NCBI RefSeq assembly: GCF_025677645.1
Contig: NZ_CP106879.1
Location: 2,046,001 to 2,110,000, forward strand
Direction of reading: 5' to 3'
From: Curtobacterium poinsettiae
GTDB lineage: Bacteria; Actinomycetota; Actinomycetes; Actinomycetales; Microbacteriaceae
DNA length: 64,000 bases
Below, piece by piece: positions 22,174 through 31,075 of this stretch (positions within the stretch are counted from its first letter, which is position 1; each line of letters starts with the position of its first letter). The position numbers and the translations under genes are program-made. The notes beneath the pieces were generated by a model. It worked only from the letters and a program-made list of their open reading frames with translations. It made no database searches and had not been told where the DNA came from.

Positions 22174-23619
22174 ATGACCGACAGCGAACAGCACAGCCCC
22201 GCGACCGACCCCGCGCTCCTCGACGCCCTGCGCGAACACGTGCAGGGGGCACTGCCGACGACGATCGCCGACCTGTCCGCGCTGGTGCGGCTGCCGTCGG
22301 TCTCGTGGTCGGCGTTCGACCCGGCGAACGTGCAGGCGAGCGCCGAGGCCGTCGCGGACCTCGCGCGGTCGACGGGCGTCTTCGCGGACGACGCGGTGCG
22401 CATCGTCCGCTCGGCCGTCGACGGCTCGACGGCGGACGCCGAGGCCTCCGGTGCGGAGCTCGGCCAGCCCGCGGTCCTCGCGGTGCGCCCGGCGCGGAAC
22501 GGCAAGCCGACGGTGATGCTCTACGCCCACCACGACGTGCAGCCCCAGGGCGACGAGGCCCTGTGGGAGACGCCGCCGTTCGAGCCGACCCTGCGCGGTG
22601 ACCGCCTGTACGGCCGCGGCGCCTCGGACGACAAGGCCGGTGTGATGACGCACATCGCGTCGCTCCGCGCGGTGCACGCCCGGTTCGGGGACGACCTCGA
22701 CCTCGGGATCGTGCTGTTCGTCGAGGGCGAGGAGGAGTCCGGCTCCCGCTCGTTCCGCACGTTCCTGCGCGAGCAGAAGGAGCACCTCGCCGCAGACGTC
22801 ATCGTCGTGGCGGACAGCGACAACTGGTCGACCGAGGTGCCGTCGATCACGGTCTCGCTGCGCGGCAACGTCACCTTCAAGCTCACCCTGACCACGCTCG
22901 AGCACGCCAGCCACAGCGGCATGTTCGGGGGAGCGGCCCCGGACGCGATGATCCCGATGGTGCGGCTGCTCGCCTCGCTGCACGACGCCGACGGCTCGGT
23001 CGCCGTCGAGGGGCTGACCTCGTACGAGGCCGACGTGCCGGAGCGCTCCGAGGACGAACTCGCCGTCGACGCCGCTCTCGTTGCCGGTGTGCGCCCGATC
23101 GGCACCGGCGCCGTGCTGTCCCGCATGTGGTTCCAGCCGTCGATCACGGTGACCGGCATGGACGTGCCCAGCGTCGCGAACGCCTCGAACACCCTGCTGC
23201 CCACGGTCTCGGCACGGGTCTCGGTCCGCGTCGCCCCCGGACAGGACGCTCGCCAGGCCTACACGGCCGTCGAGCGGCACCTGCGCGAGCACGTCCCGTT
23301 CGGTGCGCGCATGGAGATCACCGAGCCGGACAGCGGCGACGGGTTCCTCGTCGACACCGCCGGCTGGGCCGTCCAGGAGGCCCGCACGGCGATGCGCGAG
23401 GGCTGGGGTGCAGAGGCGGTCGAGCAGGGCATCGGCGGGTCGATCCCGTTCGTGTCCGACCTCGCCGCGGAGTTCCCGGACGCGCAGATCCTGGTCACCG
23501 GCGTCGAGGACCCGGACACCCGAGCGCACAGCCCGAACGAGTCGCAGCACCTCGGTGTCCTGCACCGTGCCATCGCGTCCGAGACGATCCTGCTCGCCAG
23601 GCTCGCGACGCGCAGCTGA
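22174..23619 (+). CDS. M20-family metallopeptidase (dipeptidase)
   Basis: Zinc-dependent cytoplasmic aminoacyl peptidase of the M20 group (ArgE/DapE/CPG2-like), probably acting on dipeptides. The product has 481 residues. Zinc and catalytic motifs are YAHHDVQPQGDEALW (about 117), RGASDDKAGVMTHI (about 149), VEGEEESGSRSF (about 188) with the catalytic glutamate, and a C-terminal histidine near NESQHLGVLHRA (about 456). The inserted dimerisation domain includes LEHASHSGMFGG (about 244). The ATG at 22174 lacks a ribosome site and follows a -10 hexamer. The exact substrate is not inferable. Confidence 0.9.
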   Translation: MTDSEQHSPATDPALLDALREHVQGALPTTIADLSALVRLPSVSWSAFDPANVQASAEAVADLARSTGVFADDAVRIVRSAVDGSTADAEASGAELGQPAVLAVRPARNGKPTVMLYAHHDVQPQGDEALWETPPFEPTLRGDRLYGRGASDDKAGVMTHIASLRAVHARFGDDLDLGIVLFVEGEEESGSRSFRTFLREQKEHLAADVIVVADSDNWSTEVPSITVSLRGNVTFKLTLTTLEHASHSGMFGGAAPDAMIPMVRLLASLHDADGSVAVEGLTSYEADVPERSEDELAVDAALVAGVRPIGTGAVLSRMWFQPSITVTGMDVPSVANASNTLLPTVSARVSVRVAPGQDARQAYTAVERHLREHVPFGARMEITEPDSGDGFLVDTAGWAVQEARTAMREGWGAEAVEQGIGGSIPFVSDLAAEFPDAQILVTGVEDPDTRAHSPNESQHLGVLHRAIASETILLARLATRS

Positions 23620-23626
23620 GGGTGCT

Positions 23627-23632
23627 TACAAT
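23627..23632 (+). promoter_or_regulatory. Candidate -10 element for erpA
   Basis: TACAAT at 23627-23632 closely matches the -10 consensus and lies in the 58-base gap before the erpA ATG (23678), which has its own GGAGG ribosome site at 23662-23666. No clear -35 was recognised. Confidence 0.45.
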
Positions 23633-23677
23633 CGACGCCAGGCGCGGTGACCAGCACCGCCCGGAGGGAGACGCGCG

Positions 23678-24046
23678 ATGAGCGACACCATCACCGAAGC
23701 ACCGGCGACCGAGACCCCGTCGCACGGCGTCCTCCTGAGCGACGCCGCCGCCGGCAAGGTGGCGAACCTGCTCGAGCAGGAGGGCCGCGACGACCTGCGC
23801 CTGCGCCTCGCGGTCCAGCCCGGTGGCTGCTCCGGCCTGATCTACCAGCTGTACTTCGACGAGCGCCTGCTCGACGGTGACGTCACCGCCGAGTTCGACG
23901 GGGTCGAGGTCGTCGTCGACAAGATGAGCGTCCCGTACCTCGACGGTGCGACGATCGACTTCGAGGACACGATCCAGAAGCAGGGCTTCACGATCGACAA
24001 CCCCAACGCGCAGGGCAGCTGCGCCTGCGGAGACAGCTTCCACTGA
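23678..24046 (+). CDS. erpA: Iron-sulfur cluster insertion protein ErpA (A-type carrier)
   Basis: Carrier that receives Fe-S clusters and delivers them to apoproteins. The 122-residue product has the three conserved cysteines in the family arrangement: GGCSGLIYQL near residues 47-56 and the C-terminal GSCACGDSF. The central ATIDFED and GFTIDNPNA segments also match. An N-terminal extension of about 15 residues (EAPATETPSHG) precedes the usual start of the domain. The ATG at 23678 follows GGAGG. It is located just upstream of the cytochrome oxidase genes, as in many actinobacteria, although a terminator separates them. Confidence 0.93.
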   Translation: MSDTITEAPATETPSHGVLLSDAAAGKVANLLEQEGRDDLRLRLAVQPGGCSGLIYQLYFDERLLDGDVTAEFDGVEVVVDKMSVPYLDGATIDFEDTIQKQGFTIDNPNAQGSCACGDSFH

Positions 24047-24062
24047 TCACCAGCGATCCGAC

Positions 24063-24105
24063 ACGCGAGCGGGGAGCGACCGGGACGGTCGCTCCCCGCT
24101 CGCGT
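24063..24105. terminator. Terminator after erpA
   Basis: Arms ACGCGAGCGGGGAGCGACC (24063-24081) and the exact complement (24087-24105) give a 19-bp stem with a five-base loop, 16 bases after the erpA stop. The remainder of this 301-base gap (24106-24347) holds no supported gene; it contains a possible -10 (TAAGCT, 24233-24238) and the ctaC ribosome site. Confidence 0.8.
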
Positions 24106-24232
24106 TCGTGTGACCGGACGTGGGCGGAGGGGCGCACCAGGGTGCGGAGCAACCGGGGTGGAACCGGCCCTCGGGCGTGCGGATCGGGGCCAGAACCGTG
24201 TCGTGTGTGCGCGAGCGGTACCGAGCTGCGAG

Positions 24233-24238
24233 TAAGCT
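24233..24238 (+). promoter_or_regulatory. Candidate -10 element for the ctaC-ctaD-ctaF operon
   Basis: TAAGCT at 24233-24238 lies 109 bases before the ctaC GTG, downstream of the erpA terminator. No clear -35 was recognised, so this is tentative. Confidence 0.3.
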
Positions 24239-24347
24239 AGGAGTGTTCCAATCAAGCTGGGAGCCAGCCATGCGCCGCCTTCGTGCGGCACGCCGTCGGA
24301 CTCGACGGGCTGACCTCCGAAGCTCACGTCTTTTGCGAGAGGTAACA

Positions 24348-25250
24348 GTGCGTTCGAATCGCCGTATACGTTGGGCGGCCGTCCCGGTGGCCGTCGGTCT
24401 GGTCATCGCACTGGCTGGCTGCACGCAGCAGCAGATGAACGGATGGCTCCCCGGGACGGAGGAGACGAAGGACGTCACCAACCACACCAGTCGCATCGTC
24501 GGCCTGTGGACCACGAGCTGGGTCGTTCTCCTCGCCGTCGGACTCATCGTCTGGGGCCTCGTCATCTGGGCCGCGATCGTCTACCGACGCCGGAAGGGCC
24601 AGACCGGCCTGCCCGTGCAGATGCGGTACAACATGCCGCTCGAGATCTTCTACACGATCGTGCCGCTGATCCTCGTGCTCGGCTTCTTCGCCTTCACCGC
24701 GAAGGACCAGGCCGCGATCGAGAAGCCCTTCGCCGACCCGGACGCCACCGTGCACGTGTACGGCAAGCGCTGGGCCTGGGACTTCAACTACATCAACAAG
24801 GACAACCCCGAAGAGAGCGTCTACTACCAGGGCATCCAAGCCCAGGAAGAAGAGAACGCCAACGGGGCGATCGACGAGTCGCAGCTGCCGACCCTCTACC
24901 TGCCGAAGGGCAAGAAGGTCGCGATCGAGCTCTCCTCGCGCGACGTCGACCACTCCTTCTGGGTCATCGACTTCCTGTACAAGAAGGACATGCTCCCGGG
25001 CAAGACCAACTGGGAGTACTTCATCCCGGAGAAGCTCGGCACCTACCAGGGCAAGTGCGCGGAGCTCTGCGGTGAGTACCACTCGCTGATGCTCTTCCAG
25101 GTGAAGGTCGTCACGCCGGCGCAGTACCAGGACTACCTCGACACCCTGAAGGACCAGGGCAAGGTCGGCCTGCTCGGCGACGAGTACAACACCAACACCA
25201 ACGAACCGAACAACAAGGCGCCGGTCGAGGCGTCCAGCGAGAACAAGTAG
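24348..25250 (+). CDS. ctaC: Cytochrome c oxidase subunit II (lipoprotein)
   Basis: Subunit II of the aa3 terminal oxidase, which takes electrons from cytochrome c into the CuA centre. The product has 300 residues. A signal sequence ends in a lipobox LAGC (about residues 22-25), so the mature protein is probably lipid-anchored. Two membrane helices follow (about 48-80 and 100-120). The periplasmic cupredoxin domain includes KRWAWDFNY and the CuA motif [12 protein letters not shown] (about 237-248). The GTG at 24348 was chosen because GAGAGG lies at 24337-24342 and the signal peptide then has normal length; an ATG at 24270 would add an Arg-rich stretch before it. Confidence 0.95.
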   Translation: MRSNRRIRWAAVPVAVGLVIALAGCTQQQMNGWLPGTEETKDVTNHTSRIVGLWTTSWVVLLAVGLIVWGLVIWAAIVYRRRKGQTGLPVQMRYNMPLEIFYTIVPLILVLGFFAFTAKDQAAIEKPFADPDATVHVYGKRWAWDFNYINKDNPEESVYYQGIQAQEEENANGAIDESQLPTLYLPKGKKVAIELSSRDVDHSFWVIDFLYKKDMLPGKTNWEYFIPEKLGTYQGKCAELCGEYHSLMLFQVKVVTPAQYQDYLDTLKDQGKVGLLGDEYNTNTNEPNNKAPVEASSENK

Positions 25251-25261
25251 GGGCTCGTCAG

Positions 25262-26998
25262 ATGACAACGTCACTCGTCGGCCAACCGACCCAGACCTCG
25301 TCGCCGGACTTCCAGGCGTCGAAGGTGGGTCGGAAGGGCAACATCGTCGTCCGGTGGATCACCTCCACCGACCACAAGACCATCGGGTACATGTACCTGA
25401 TCGCGTCGTTCGTCTTCTTCCTGCTCGCAGGTGTGATGGCGCTCGTGATCCGTGCCCAGCTCTTCGAACCCGGCCTGCACGTGGTCGCGACGAAGGAGCA
25501 GTACAACCAGCTGTTCACGATGCACGGCACGATCATGCTGCTGATGTTCGCGACGCCGCTGTTCTCCGGCTTCGCGAACGCGATCATGCCGCTCCAGATC
25601 GGCGCGCCCGACGTCGCCTTCCCGCGACTCAACGGCTTCGCCTTCTGGCTCTACCTGTTCGGCTCGCTCATCGCGGTCGGTGGCTTCCTCACCCCGCAGG
25701 GCGCCGCCTCGTTCGGGTGGTTCGCCTACGCGCCACTGAGTGACACGACGTTCACACCGGGGCTCGGCGGCACACTCTGGGTCTTCGGGCTCGGCATGAC
25801 CGGCTTCTCGACGATCCTCGGCGCGGTGAACTTCATCACCACGATCATCACGATGCGTGCCCCGGGTCTGACCATGTTCCGCATGTCGATCTTCACCTGG
25901 AACACCCTCGTGACGGCGCTCCTCGTCCTGATGGCCTTCCCGGTCCTCGCGACGGCGCTCTTCGGCCTCGGTCTCGACCGCGTCTTCGACGCGCAGATCT
26001 TCAACCCGGCCAACGGCGGGGCCCTGCTCTGGCAGCACCTGTTCTGGTTCTTCGGGCACCCCGAGGTCTACATCATCGCGCTGCCGTTCTTCGGCATCGT
26101 CTCCGAGGTCTTCCCGGTGTTCAGCCGCAAGCCGATCTTCGGGTACAAGACCCTGGTCTACGCGACCATCTCCATCGCGGCCCTCTCGGTCACGGTGTGG
26201 GCGCACCACATGTACGTCACGGGTGGCGTCCTGCTCCCGTGGTTCTCGCTCATGACGATGCTGATCGCGGTTCCGACCGGCGTGAAGATCTTCAACTGGG
26301 TCGGCACCATGTGGCGCGGGTCGGTGACCTTCGAGACCCCGCTCCTCTGGGCGCTCGGCTTCCTGATCACCTTCACGTTCGGTGGTCTCACCGGCGTGAT
26401 CCTGGCGTCGCCGCCGCTCGACTTCCACGTGTCGGACTCGTACTTCGTCGTGGCGCACTTCCACTACGTCGTCTTCGGCACGGTCGTGTTCGCGATGTTC
26501 TCCGGCTTCTACTTCTGGTGGCCGAAGTGGACCGGCAAGATGCTCAACGAGCGCCTCGGCAAGATCCACTTCTGGCTCCTGTTCATCGGGTTCCACACCA
26601 CGTTCCTCATCCAGCACTGGCTGGGCGTCATCGGGATGCCGCGTCGCTACGCGACCTACCTGCCGAACGACGGCTTCACCTGGATGAACCAGCTGTCGAC
26701 GATCGGCTCGATGATCCTCGCGATCTCGTTCCTGCCGTTCATCTTCAACGTCTACGTGACCGCCCGGAACGCACCCAAGGTCGCCGTGAACGACCCGTGG
26801 GGCTACGGCCGTTCGCTCGAGTGGGCGACCTCCTGCCCGCCGCCGCGTCACAACTTCACGTCGATCCCGCGCATCCGTTCGGAGTCCCCGGCCTTCGACC
26901 TGAACCACCCCGAGGCCGGTGTGCCGATCGGTGTCGGTCCCGCGAAGGACGCCCCCGATGCCCCGACCTACGACGCCGCGAAGGGCGAGGTGAAGTAA
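25262..26998 (+). CDS. ctaD: Cytochrome c oxidase subunit I
   Basis: Catalytic subunit of the aa3 oxidase, carrying haem a and the haem a3-CuB site that reduces oxygen and pumps protons. The 578-residue product has twelve membrane segments. Motifs include [12 protein letters not shown] near the N-terminus, [20 protein letters not shown] (haem a histidine), [16 protein letters not shown] (about 258) with the cross-linked His-Tyr and CuB ligand, [10 protein letters not shown] (about 314) with two further CuB histidines, and HFHYVVFGT (about 400) with haem ligands. It follows ctaC by 11 bases and precedes ctaF by four. Confidence 0.97.
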   Translation: MTTSLVGQPTQTSSPDFQASKVGRKGNIVVRWITSTDHKTIGYMYLIASFVFFLLAGVMALVIRAQLFEPGLHVVATKEQYNQLFTMHGTIMLLMFATPLFSGFANAIMPLQIGAPDVAFPRLNGFAFWLYLFGSLIAVGGFLTPQGAASFGWFAYAPLSDTTFTPGLGGTLWVFGLGMTGFSTILGAVNFITTIITMRAPGLTMFRMSIFTWNTLVTALLVLMAFPVLATALFGLGLDRVFDAQIFNPANGGALLWQHLFWFFGHPEVYIIALPFFGIVSEVFPVFSRKPIFGYKTLVYATISIAALSVTVWAHHMYVTGGVLLPWFSLMTMLIAVPTGVKIFNWVGTMWRGSVTFETPLLWALGFLITFTFGGLTGVILASPPLDFHVSDSYFVVAHFHYVVFGTVVFAMFSGFYFWWPKWTGKMLNERLGKIHFWLLFIGFHTTFLIQHWLGVIGMPRRYATYLPNDGFTWMNQLSTIGSMILAISFLPFIFNVYVTARNAPKVAVNDPWGYGRSLEWATSCPPPRHNFTSIPRIRSESPAFDLNHPEAGVPIGVGPAKDAPDAPTYDAAKGEVK

Positions 26999-27002
26999 GG
27001 CC

Positions 27003-27419
27003 ATGCGCGCGAACACCAACCTGTTCTGGATCCTCTTCGGGTTCTTCATCCTGGCGGACGCCGCCTACACCACGTGGGCGATGATCTACTACGGCGAGCC
27101 CGAGTGGGTGGGCACCGTGGCGATCGGCCTGACGGGCCTGATGTCGGCGTTCATCGCCTTCTACCTCGGCAAGGTCATGTCGTCCCAGGGCGGGGTACTG
27201 CCCGAGGACCGTCCCGACGCCAACATCGAGGACGGCGACGCCGAGCTCGGGCACTTCAGCCCGTGGTCCTGGTGGCCGATCCTGTTGGCCGCCGCCGTCG
27301 GCGTCTGCTTCCTGGGCGTCGCAGCCGGCCTGTGGATCGTCCCGATCGGGCTCGTCCTCGTGGCGATCACCCTGGTCGGCTGGGTCTACGAGTACTACCG
27401 CGGCAACTTCGGGCACTGA
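27003..27419 (+). CDS. ctaF: Actinobacterial cytochrome c oxidase subunit IV
   Basis: Small accessory subunit of the aa3 oxidase specific to actinobacteria. The product has 138 residues and about four hydrophobic segments (about 6-28, 36-58, 86-107, 110-130), with a polar loop holding LPEDRPDANIEDGDAELGHFSPWSWWP in the middle. This layout and the FSPWSWWP motif match the CtaF family. Its position four bases after ctaD supports the call. Subunit III (ctaE) and the bc1 genes are not in the window; in relatives they form a separate cluster. Confidence 0.92.
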   Translation: MRANTNLFWILFGFFILADAAYTTWAMIYYGEPEWVGTVAIGLTGLMSAFIAFYLGKVMSSQGGVLPEDRPDANIEDGDAELGHFSPWSWWPILLAAAVGVCFLGVAAGLWIVPIGLVLVAITLVGWVYEYYRGNFGH

Positions 27420-27441
27420 CCCGGCGCTGCAGCACACCTGA

Positions 27442-27478
27442 CACTTCGGGCGGCACCAGAACGGTGCCGCCCGAAGTG
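27442..27478. terminator. Terminator after ctaF
   Basis: Arms CACTTCGGGCGGCACC (27442-27457) and the exact complement (27463-27478) form a 16-bp stem with loop AGAAC. It lies 22 bases after the ctaF stop. Confidence 0.82.
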
Positions 27479-27578
27479 CGTCCGGGGGATCGATCCCCGG
27501 TTCGGATCCGGAACAAACGGGCCCGCCCGCGACTTGACTGGAGCGGACCTCCCACCACAGCGAAAGGAGTCACCTCAG

Positions 27579-28952
27579 GTGACCGACAAGCGCACCCTCA
27601 TCATCTTCGGCGCGACGGGCGACCTCGCCTCCCGCCTGCTCCTGCCGGGCCTCGGCACGTTCCTGCAGAGCGGCCGCGCCGTCCCCGTGCAGTTGATCGG
27701 CACGGGCCGCAGTGAGCGCACCCCCGAGAAGTGGAAGGACATCGTCACGCAGTCCTTCGCGTCGCAGGACGTCAAGGGGCCGGAGGTCGACGCGACCATC
27801 GAGTCGACCCAGTTCATCCAGGGCGACCCCACCGACCCGAAGCACCTCGAGGCCCTCCTGGCCGCGGCCGACTCCGAGCCGATCCTGTACTTCGCCCTCC
27901 CGCCGCAGATCGCCTCCGACATCTGCGAGGCGCTCGAGCACGTCGAGCTGCCCGAGGGCACGACCCTGGCGTTCGAGAAGCCCTTCGGCACCGACGTCGC
28001 CAGCGCGCGGGCCCTCAACGAGACGGTGCTCAAGCTCGTCCCCGAGGAGCGCGTCCACCGCACGGACCACTTCCTCGGCCGCACCACGGTGTTGAACATC
28101 ATCGGTCTGCGCTTCGCGAACCGCCTGTTCGAGCCGATCTGGAACGCCGAGAACATCGAGAAGGTCGACATCTTCTACGACGAGACCCTCGGTCTCGAGA
28201 ACCGCGCGCAGTACTACGACGAGGCCGGCGCGATGGTCGACATGATCCAGTCGCACCTGCTGCAGATCCTCGGCATCGTGACGATGGACGCTCCTGCCGA
28301 CATCGACTCCGTCGAGTTCCGCTCGTCCCTCGCCCGTGTGCTCCGTTCGACCGAGCTCAAGGGCGGCGACCCGAAGGTCGCGTCCCGTCGTGCCGTCTAC
28401 ACGGCCGGCACCATCGACGGCAAGGAACTGCCCTCGTACCAGGACGAGGACGGCGTCGACAAGTCGCGCGCCACCGAGACGCTCGCCGAGATCTCGGTCG
28501 AGGTGGACACCGCCCGCTGGAAGGGCGTCCCCTTCACCCTCCGCTCCGGCAAGGCCCTCGGTGCCAGCCGCAAGGAGGTCCTGATCACCTTCAAGCCGGT
28601 GACGCGCCTGCCGTCCGGCCTGTCCGGTCGCCCGAAGACGGACACGCTCCGCATCGTCCTGAACCCGGACGAGATCGAGCTGACGGTCTCGGCGAACGGC
28701 GGCGGCAACCCCTTCGAGATGGGGCAGGTCACCCTGTCCTCGTCGTTCGCGGACGGCGAGCTGACCCCGTACGGCGAGGTGCTCAACGGCATCTTCCACG
28801 ACGACCCGCTGCTGTCCATCCGCGGTGACGTCGCCGAGCGTTGCTGGGAGATCGTGGAGCCGGTCGTCGCCGCCTGGAAGGCCGACGAGGTCCCGCTCGA
28901 GGAGTACCGCGCCGGTTCGCGCGGCCCGGCGGACTGGGAGTCGTCGTCCTGA
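27579..28952 (+). CDS. zwf: Glucose-6-phosphate dehydrogenase
   Basis: Oxidises glucose 6-phosphate to 6-phosphogluconolactone with NADP or NAD, the entry to the oxidative pentose phosphate pathway. The product has 457 residues, shorter than the roughly 510 of the actinobacterial operon-type enzyme. The nucleotide-binding motif is FGATGDLASRLLLPG (about 9-23); the substrate-binding and catalytic region is RVHRTDHFLGRTTV (about 163-176), in which the family histidine pair is recognisable; AFEKPFG (about 130) is also present. The GTG at 27579 follows AAAGGAG (27563-27569); an ATG at 27534 is an alternative. It stands alone, without opcA, tal or pgl, so it may be a second isozyme. Confidence 0.92.
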   Translation: MTDKRTLIIFGATGDLASRLLLPGLGTFLQSGRAVPVQLIGTGRSERTPEKWKDIVTQSFASQDVKGPEVDATIESTQFIQGDPTDPKHLEALLAAADSEPILYFALPPQIASDICEALEHVELPEGTTLAFEKPFGTDVASARALNETVLKLVPEERVHRTDHFLGRTTVLNIIGLRFANRLFEPIWNAENIEKVDIFYDETLGLENRAQYYDEAGAMVDMIQSHLLQILGIVTMDAPADIDSVEFRSSLARVLRSTELKGGDPKVASRRAVYTAGTIDGKELPSYQDEDGVDKSRATETLAEISVEVDTARWKGVPFTLRSGKALGASRKEVLITFKPVTRLPSGLSGRPKTDTLRIVLNPDEIELTVSANGGGNPFEMGQVTLSSSFADGELTPYGEVLNGIFHDDPLLSIRGDVAERCWEIVEPVVAAWKADEVPLEEYRAGSRGPADWESSS

Positions 28953-28986
28953 CGGACGCGCTGCCGACGTCCTGAACGGACGCCCT

Positions 28987-29034
28987 GACGGACGGGAGGC
29001 CCGGTGCCAGCTGGCACCGGGCCTCCCGTCCGTC
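28987..29034. terminator. 48-base perfect palindrome after zwf
   Basis: Perfect 24-bp inverted repeat with no loop bases, centred on CAGCTG (29008-29013). It lies between zwf and the convergent GH15 gene and contains GGACGGGAGGC (28990-29000), which also occurs in the hairpin before dnaE. Bidirectional terminator by position. Confidence 0.8.
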
Positions 29035-29065
29035 GTGGGGTCGGTGCAGAGCACCGCACGGCGCG

Positions 29066-31012
29066 TCAGGCGGGGGAGCCGGCGCGCTCACCCTCGCCCG
29101 TCCACGACCGCGTGCCGCCGTCGTGGACGGGCAACCGCGTGCGGTGCCCGACGGTCGCGCCACGGGCGCGCTCGATGGCGTCCGCTGCCGACACGAGGGT
29201 CAGGTGCGACAGCACCTGCGGGGTGTTGCCGATGTGGTGTCCGGTGGCGACGTCGATCTCCTCGGAGAGCATGCCGACGTCGTTCGCGTACCCGACGAGG
29301 ACGTCCATCAGGTGCTCGGCGTCCTCGACCCGGCCGGAGGCGGCGTACTGCTCGACCAACCAGAACGAGCAGGCCAGGAACGGGTGTTCGGCACCGGACA
29401 GCCCGTCGAAGCCGGCGGTCGTACGGTAGCGGAGCACGAGGCCGTCGGCGCCGACGCGCAGGTCCTCCTCGATCGCGCGCACGGTGCCCGTCATCCGGGG
29501 GTCGTCGGCGCGACAGAACCCGACCTGCGGCAGGACGAGCAGACTCGCGTCGACCTCGTCGGTGTCGTAGTGCTGGCGGAACGAACCGCGCTCGGCGTTC
29601 CAGCCGTGCTCCTCGATCTCGGCGCGGACGGTGTCGCGGAGGGTGCGCCAGCGGTCGACCGGTCCCTCGAGGCCGAACTCCTCGACCGCTGCGACCCCGC
29701 GGTCGAACGCGGCCCAGATCATCACCCGCGAGTGCGTGAAGCTGCGCCGCGGGCCGCGCATCTCCCAGATGCCGTTGTCCGGCTCCTGCCAGTGCTCCTC
29801 GACGTAGCCGAGCAGCGCCCGCTGCAGCGCCCAGGAGTCGGCGTTCTCCTCGACCCCGAGCTCGCGTGCGTCGTGCAGCGCCGCGAGCACCTCGCCGAAG
29901 ACGTCGCCCTGGTACTGCGTCGAGGCGCCGTTGCCGACCCGCACGGGCGTCGACCCGAGGTACCCGGGCAGCTCGGGTAGTTCGCGTTCGGGGAGCTCGC
30001 GTTCGCCGGCGATGCCGTACATGATCTGCACGTCGGCGGGGTCGCCGGCGATCGCGCGCAGCAGCCAGCCCCGCCAGTGCGTGGCCTCGTCGCGGTAGCC
30101 GTGGGCGATGAGCGAGGCGAGCGCGAGGGAGGCGTCGCGCAGCCACACGTACCGGTAGTCCCAGTTGCGTTCGCCGCCCGGGTCCTCCGGCAGGCCCGTG
30201 GTCGCGGCGGCGACGACGCCACCGGTGTCGCCGTGGGTCATCGCGCGGAGGAACACCAGCGACCGTCGAGCGGCGGAGGCGTAGCGACCGGGGGTCCGTG
30301 CGGGAGCGGTCCACGACGTCCACCACGAGATGGTGTGCGTGAGGGCCGCGTCGACGTCGAGCGGCTCGGGTGGTTCGCGGTGCGACGGGTACCAGGTGAG
30401 CACCGTGTCGAGCACGTCGCCGTCGTGGATCGTCGTGACGGCGGTGTGCCGGTGGTCATCGGCTCGGAACCGCGGCCCACGGACGATCACCGAGCCGGGA
30501 CCGGCCGTCGCGAGCAGCGCCGGTTCGACCTCGTCCCCGATCTGCCGGATCCACGGCAGGGCCCGCGAGTAGTCGAACCGGATCCGGAGCGTCTGCCGGA
30601 GCTCGACGCTGCCGCGGAGCCCACGCACCCGCCGGACGATCGAGGGCCGGTGCGCGCCGACGGGCATGAACTCGGTGACCTCGACCACGCCGTCGCGGGT
30701 GGTCCAGACGGTCGAGAGCACGAGGGTGTCGCCGTGGTAGTGCCACTGTGCGGTGGCGTCGTCGTCGACGGGCCGCAGGGTCCAGTGCCCGTGGTCTTCG
30801 GTGCCGAGCAGCGACGCGAAGGTGGACGGGCTGTCGAAGCGCGGCAGGCACGCCCAGTCGATGGTCCCGTCACGGCCGACCAGGGCAGCGGTGCCGGTGT
30901 CGCCGATCAGGGCGTGGTCCTCGATGCGGTTCGGCGGTGTGTGCGGTGCAGCTGTGTGCGGTGCAGCTGTGGGCGGTGCGGCCGGCTCGGTGCTCATGGA
31001 CCGATCGAACAC
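29066..31012 (-). CDS. Glycoside hydrolase family 15 protein (glucoamylase/trehalase-like)
   Basis: Cytosolic alpha-glucosidase-type enzyme of GH15, a family that in actinobacteria includes trehalases; the substrate cannot be fixed from sequence. The product has up to 648 residues. An N-terminal super-sandwich domain (about 25-250) starts RIEDHALIGDTGTAALVGRDGTIDW. The (alpha/alpha)6 barrel carries GGERNWDYRYVWLRDASLAL (about 285), DNGIWEMRG (about 420) with a probable catalytic glutamate, and HPFLACSFWLVEQYA near the C-terminus (about 560). Starts are possible at the GTG 31012 or the ATG 30997. It lies 63 bases downstream of the App1-type gene on the same strand, so the two may form an operon. 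Confidence 0.87.
   Translation of the reverse strand: MFDRSMSTEPAAPPTAAPHTAAPHTPPNRIEDHALIGDTGTAALVGRDGTIDWACLPRFDSPSTFASLLGTEDHGHWTLRPVDDDATAQWHYHGDTLVLSTVWTTRDGVVEVTEFMPVGAHRPSIVRRVRGLRGSVELRQTLRIRFDYSRALPWIRQIGDEVEPALLATAGPGSVIVRGPRFRADDHRHTAVTTIHDGDVLDTVLTWYPSHREPPEPLDVDAALTHTISWWTSWTAPARTPGRYASAARRSLVFLRAMTHGDTGGVVAAATTGLPEDPGGERNWDYRYVWLRDASLALASLIAHGYRDEATHWRGWLLRAIAGDPADVQIMYGIAGERELPERELPELPGYLGSTPVRVGNGASTQYQGDVFGEVLAALHDARELGVEENADSWALQRALLGYVEEHWQEPDNGIWEMRGPRRSFTHSRVMIWAAFDRGVAAVEEFGLEGPVDRWRTLRDTVRAEIEEHGWNAERGSFRQHYDTDEVDASLLVLPQVGFCRADDPRMTGTVRAIEEDLRVGADGLVLRYRTTAGFDGLSGAEHPFLACSFWLVEQYAASGRVEDAEHLMDVLVGYANDVGMLSEEIDVATGHHIGNTPQVLSHLTLVSAADAIERARGATVGHRTRLPVHDGGTRSWTGEGERAGSPA
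30941..30970. repeat. Two perfect 15-bp tandem repeats in the GH15 N-terminus
   Basis: The unit GTGCGGTGCAGCTGT occurs at 30941-30955 and again at 30956-30970. On the coding (minus) strand it gives a repeated five-residue Ala/Ala/Pro/His/Thr segment in the disordered N-terminal tail. An in-frame duplication; slippage could vary copy number. Confidence 0.75.
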
Positions 31013-31075
31013 CCGATGCCCGAGCGCCGCGGGCAGCGTCGGGGGCTCTGACCCGAGATCGTGATGAAGGGTCGC

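Noticed and set aside
24270..24347. Upstream ATG for ctaC
   Set aside because: It adds an Arg-rich stretch before the signal peptide; the GTG at 24348 has a ribosome site.
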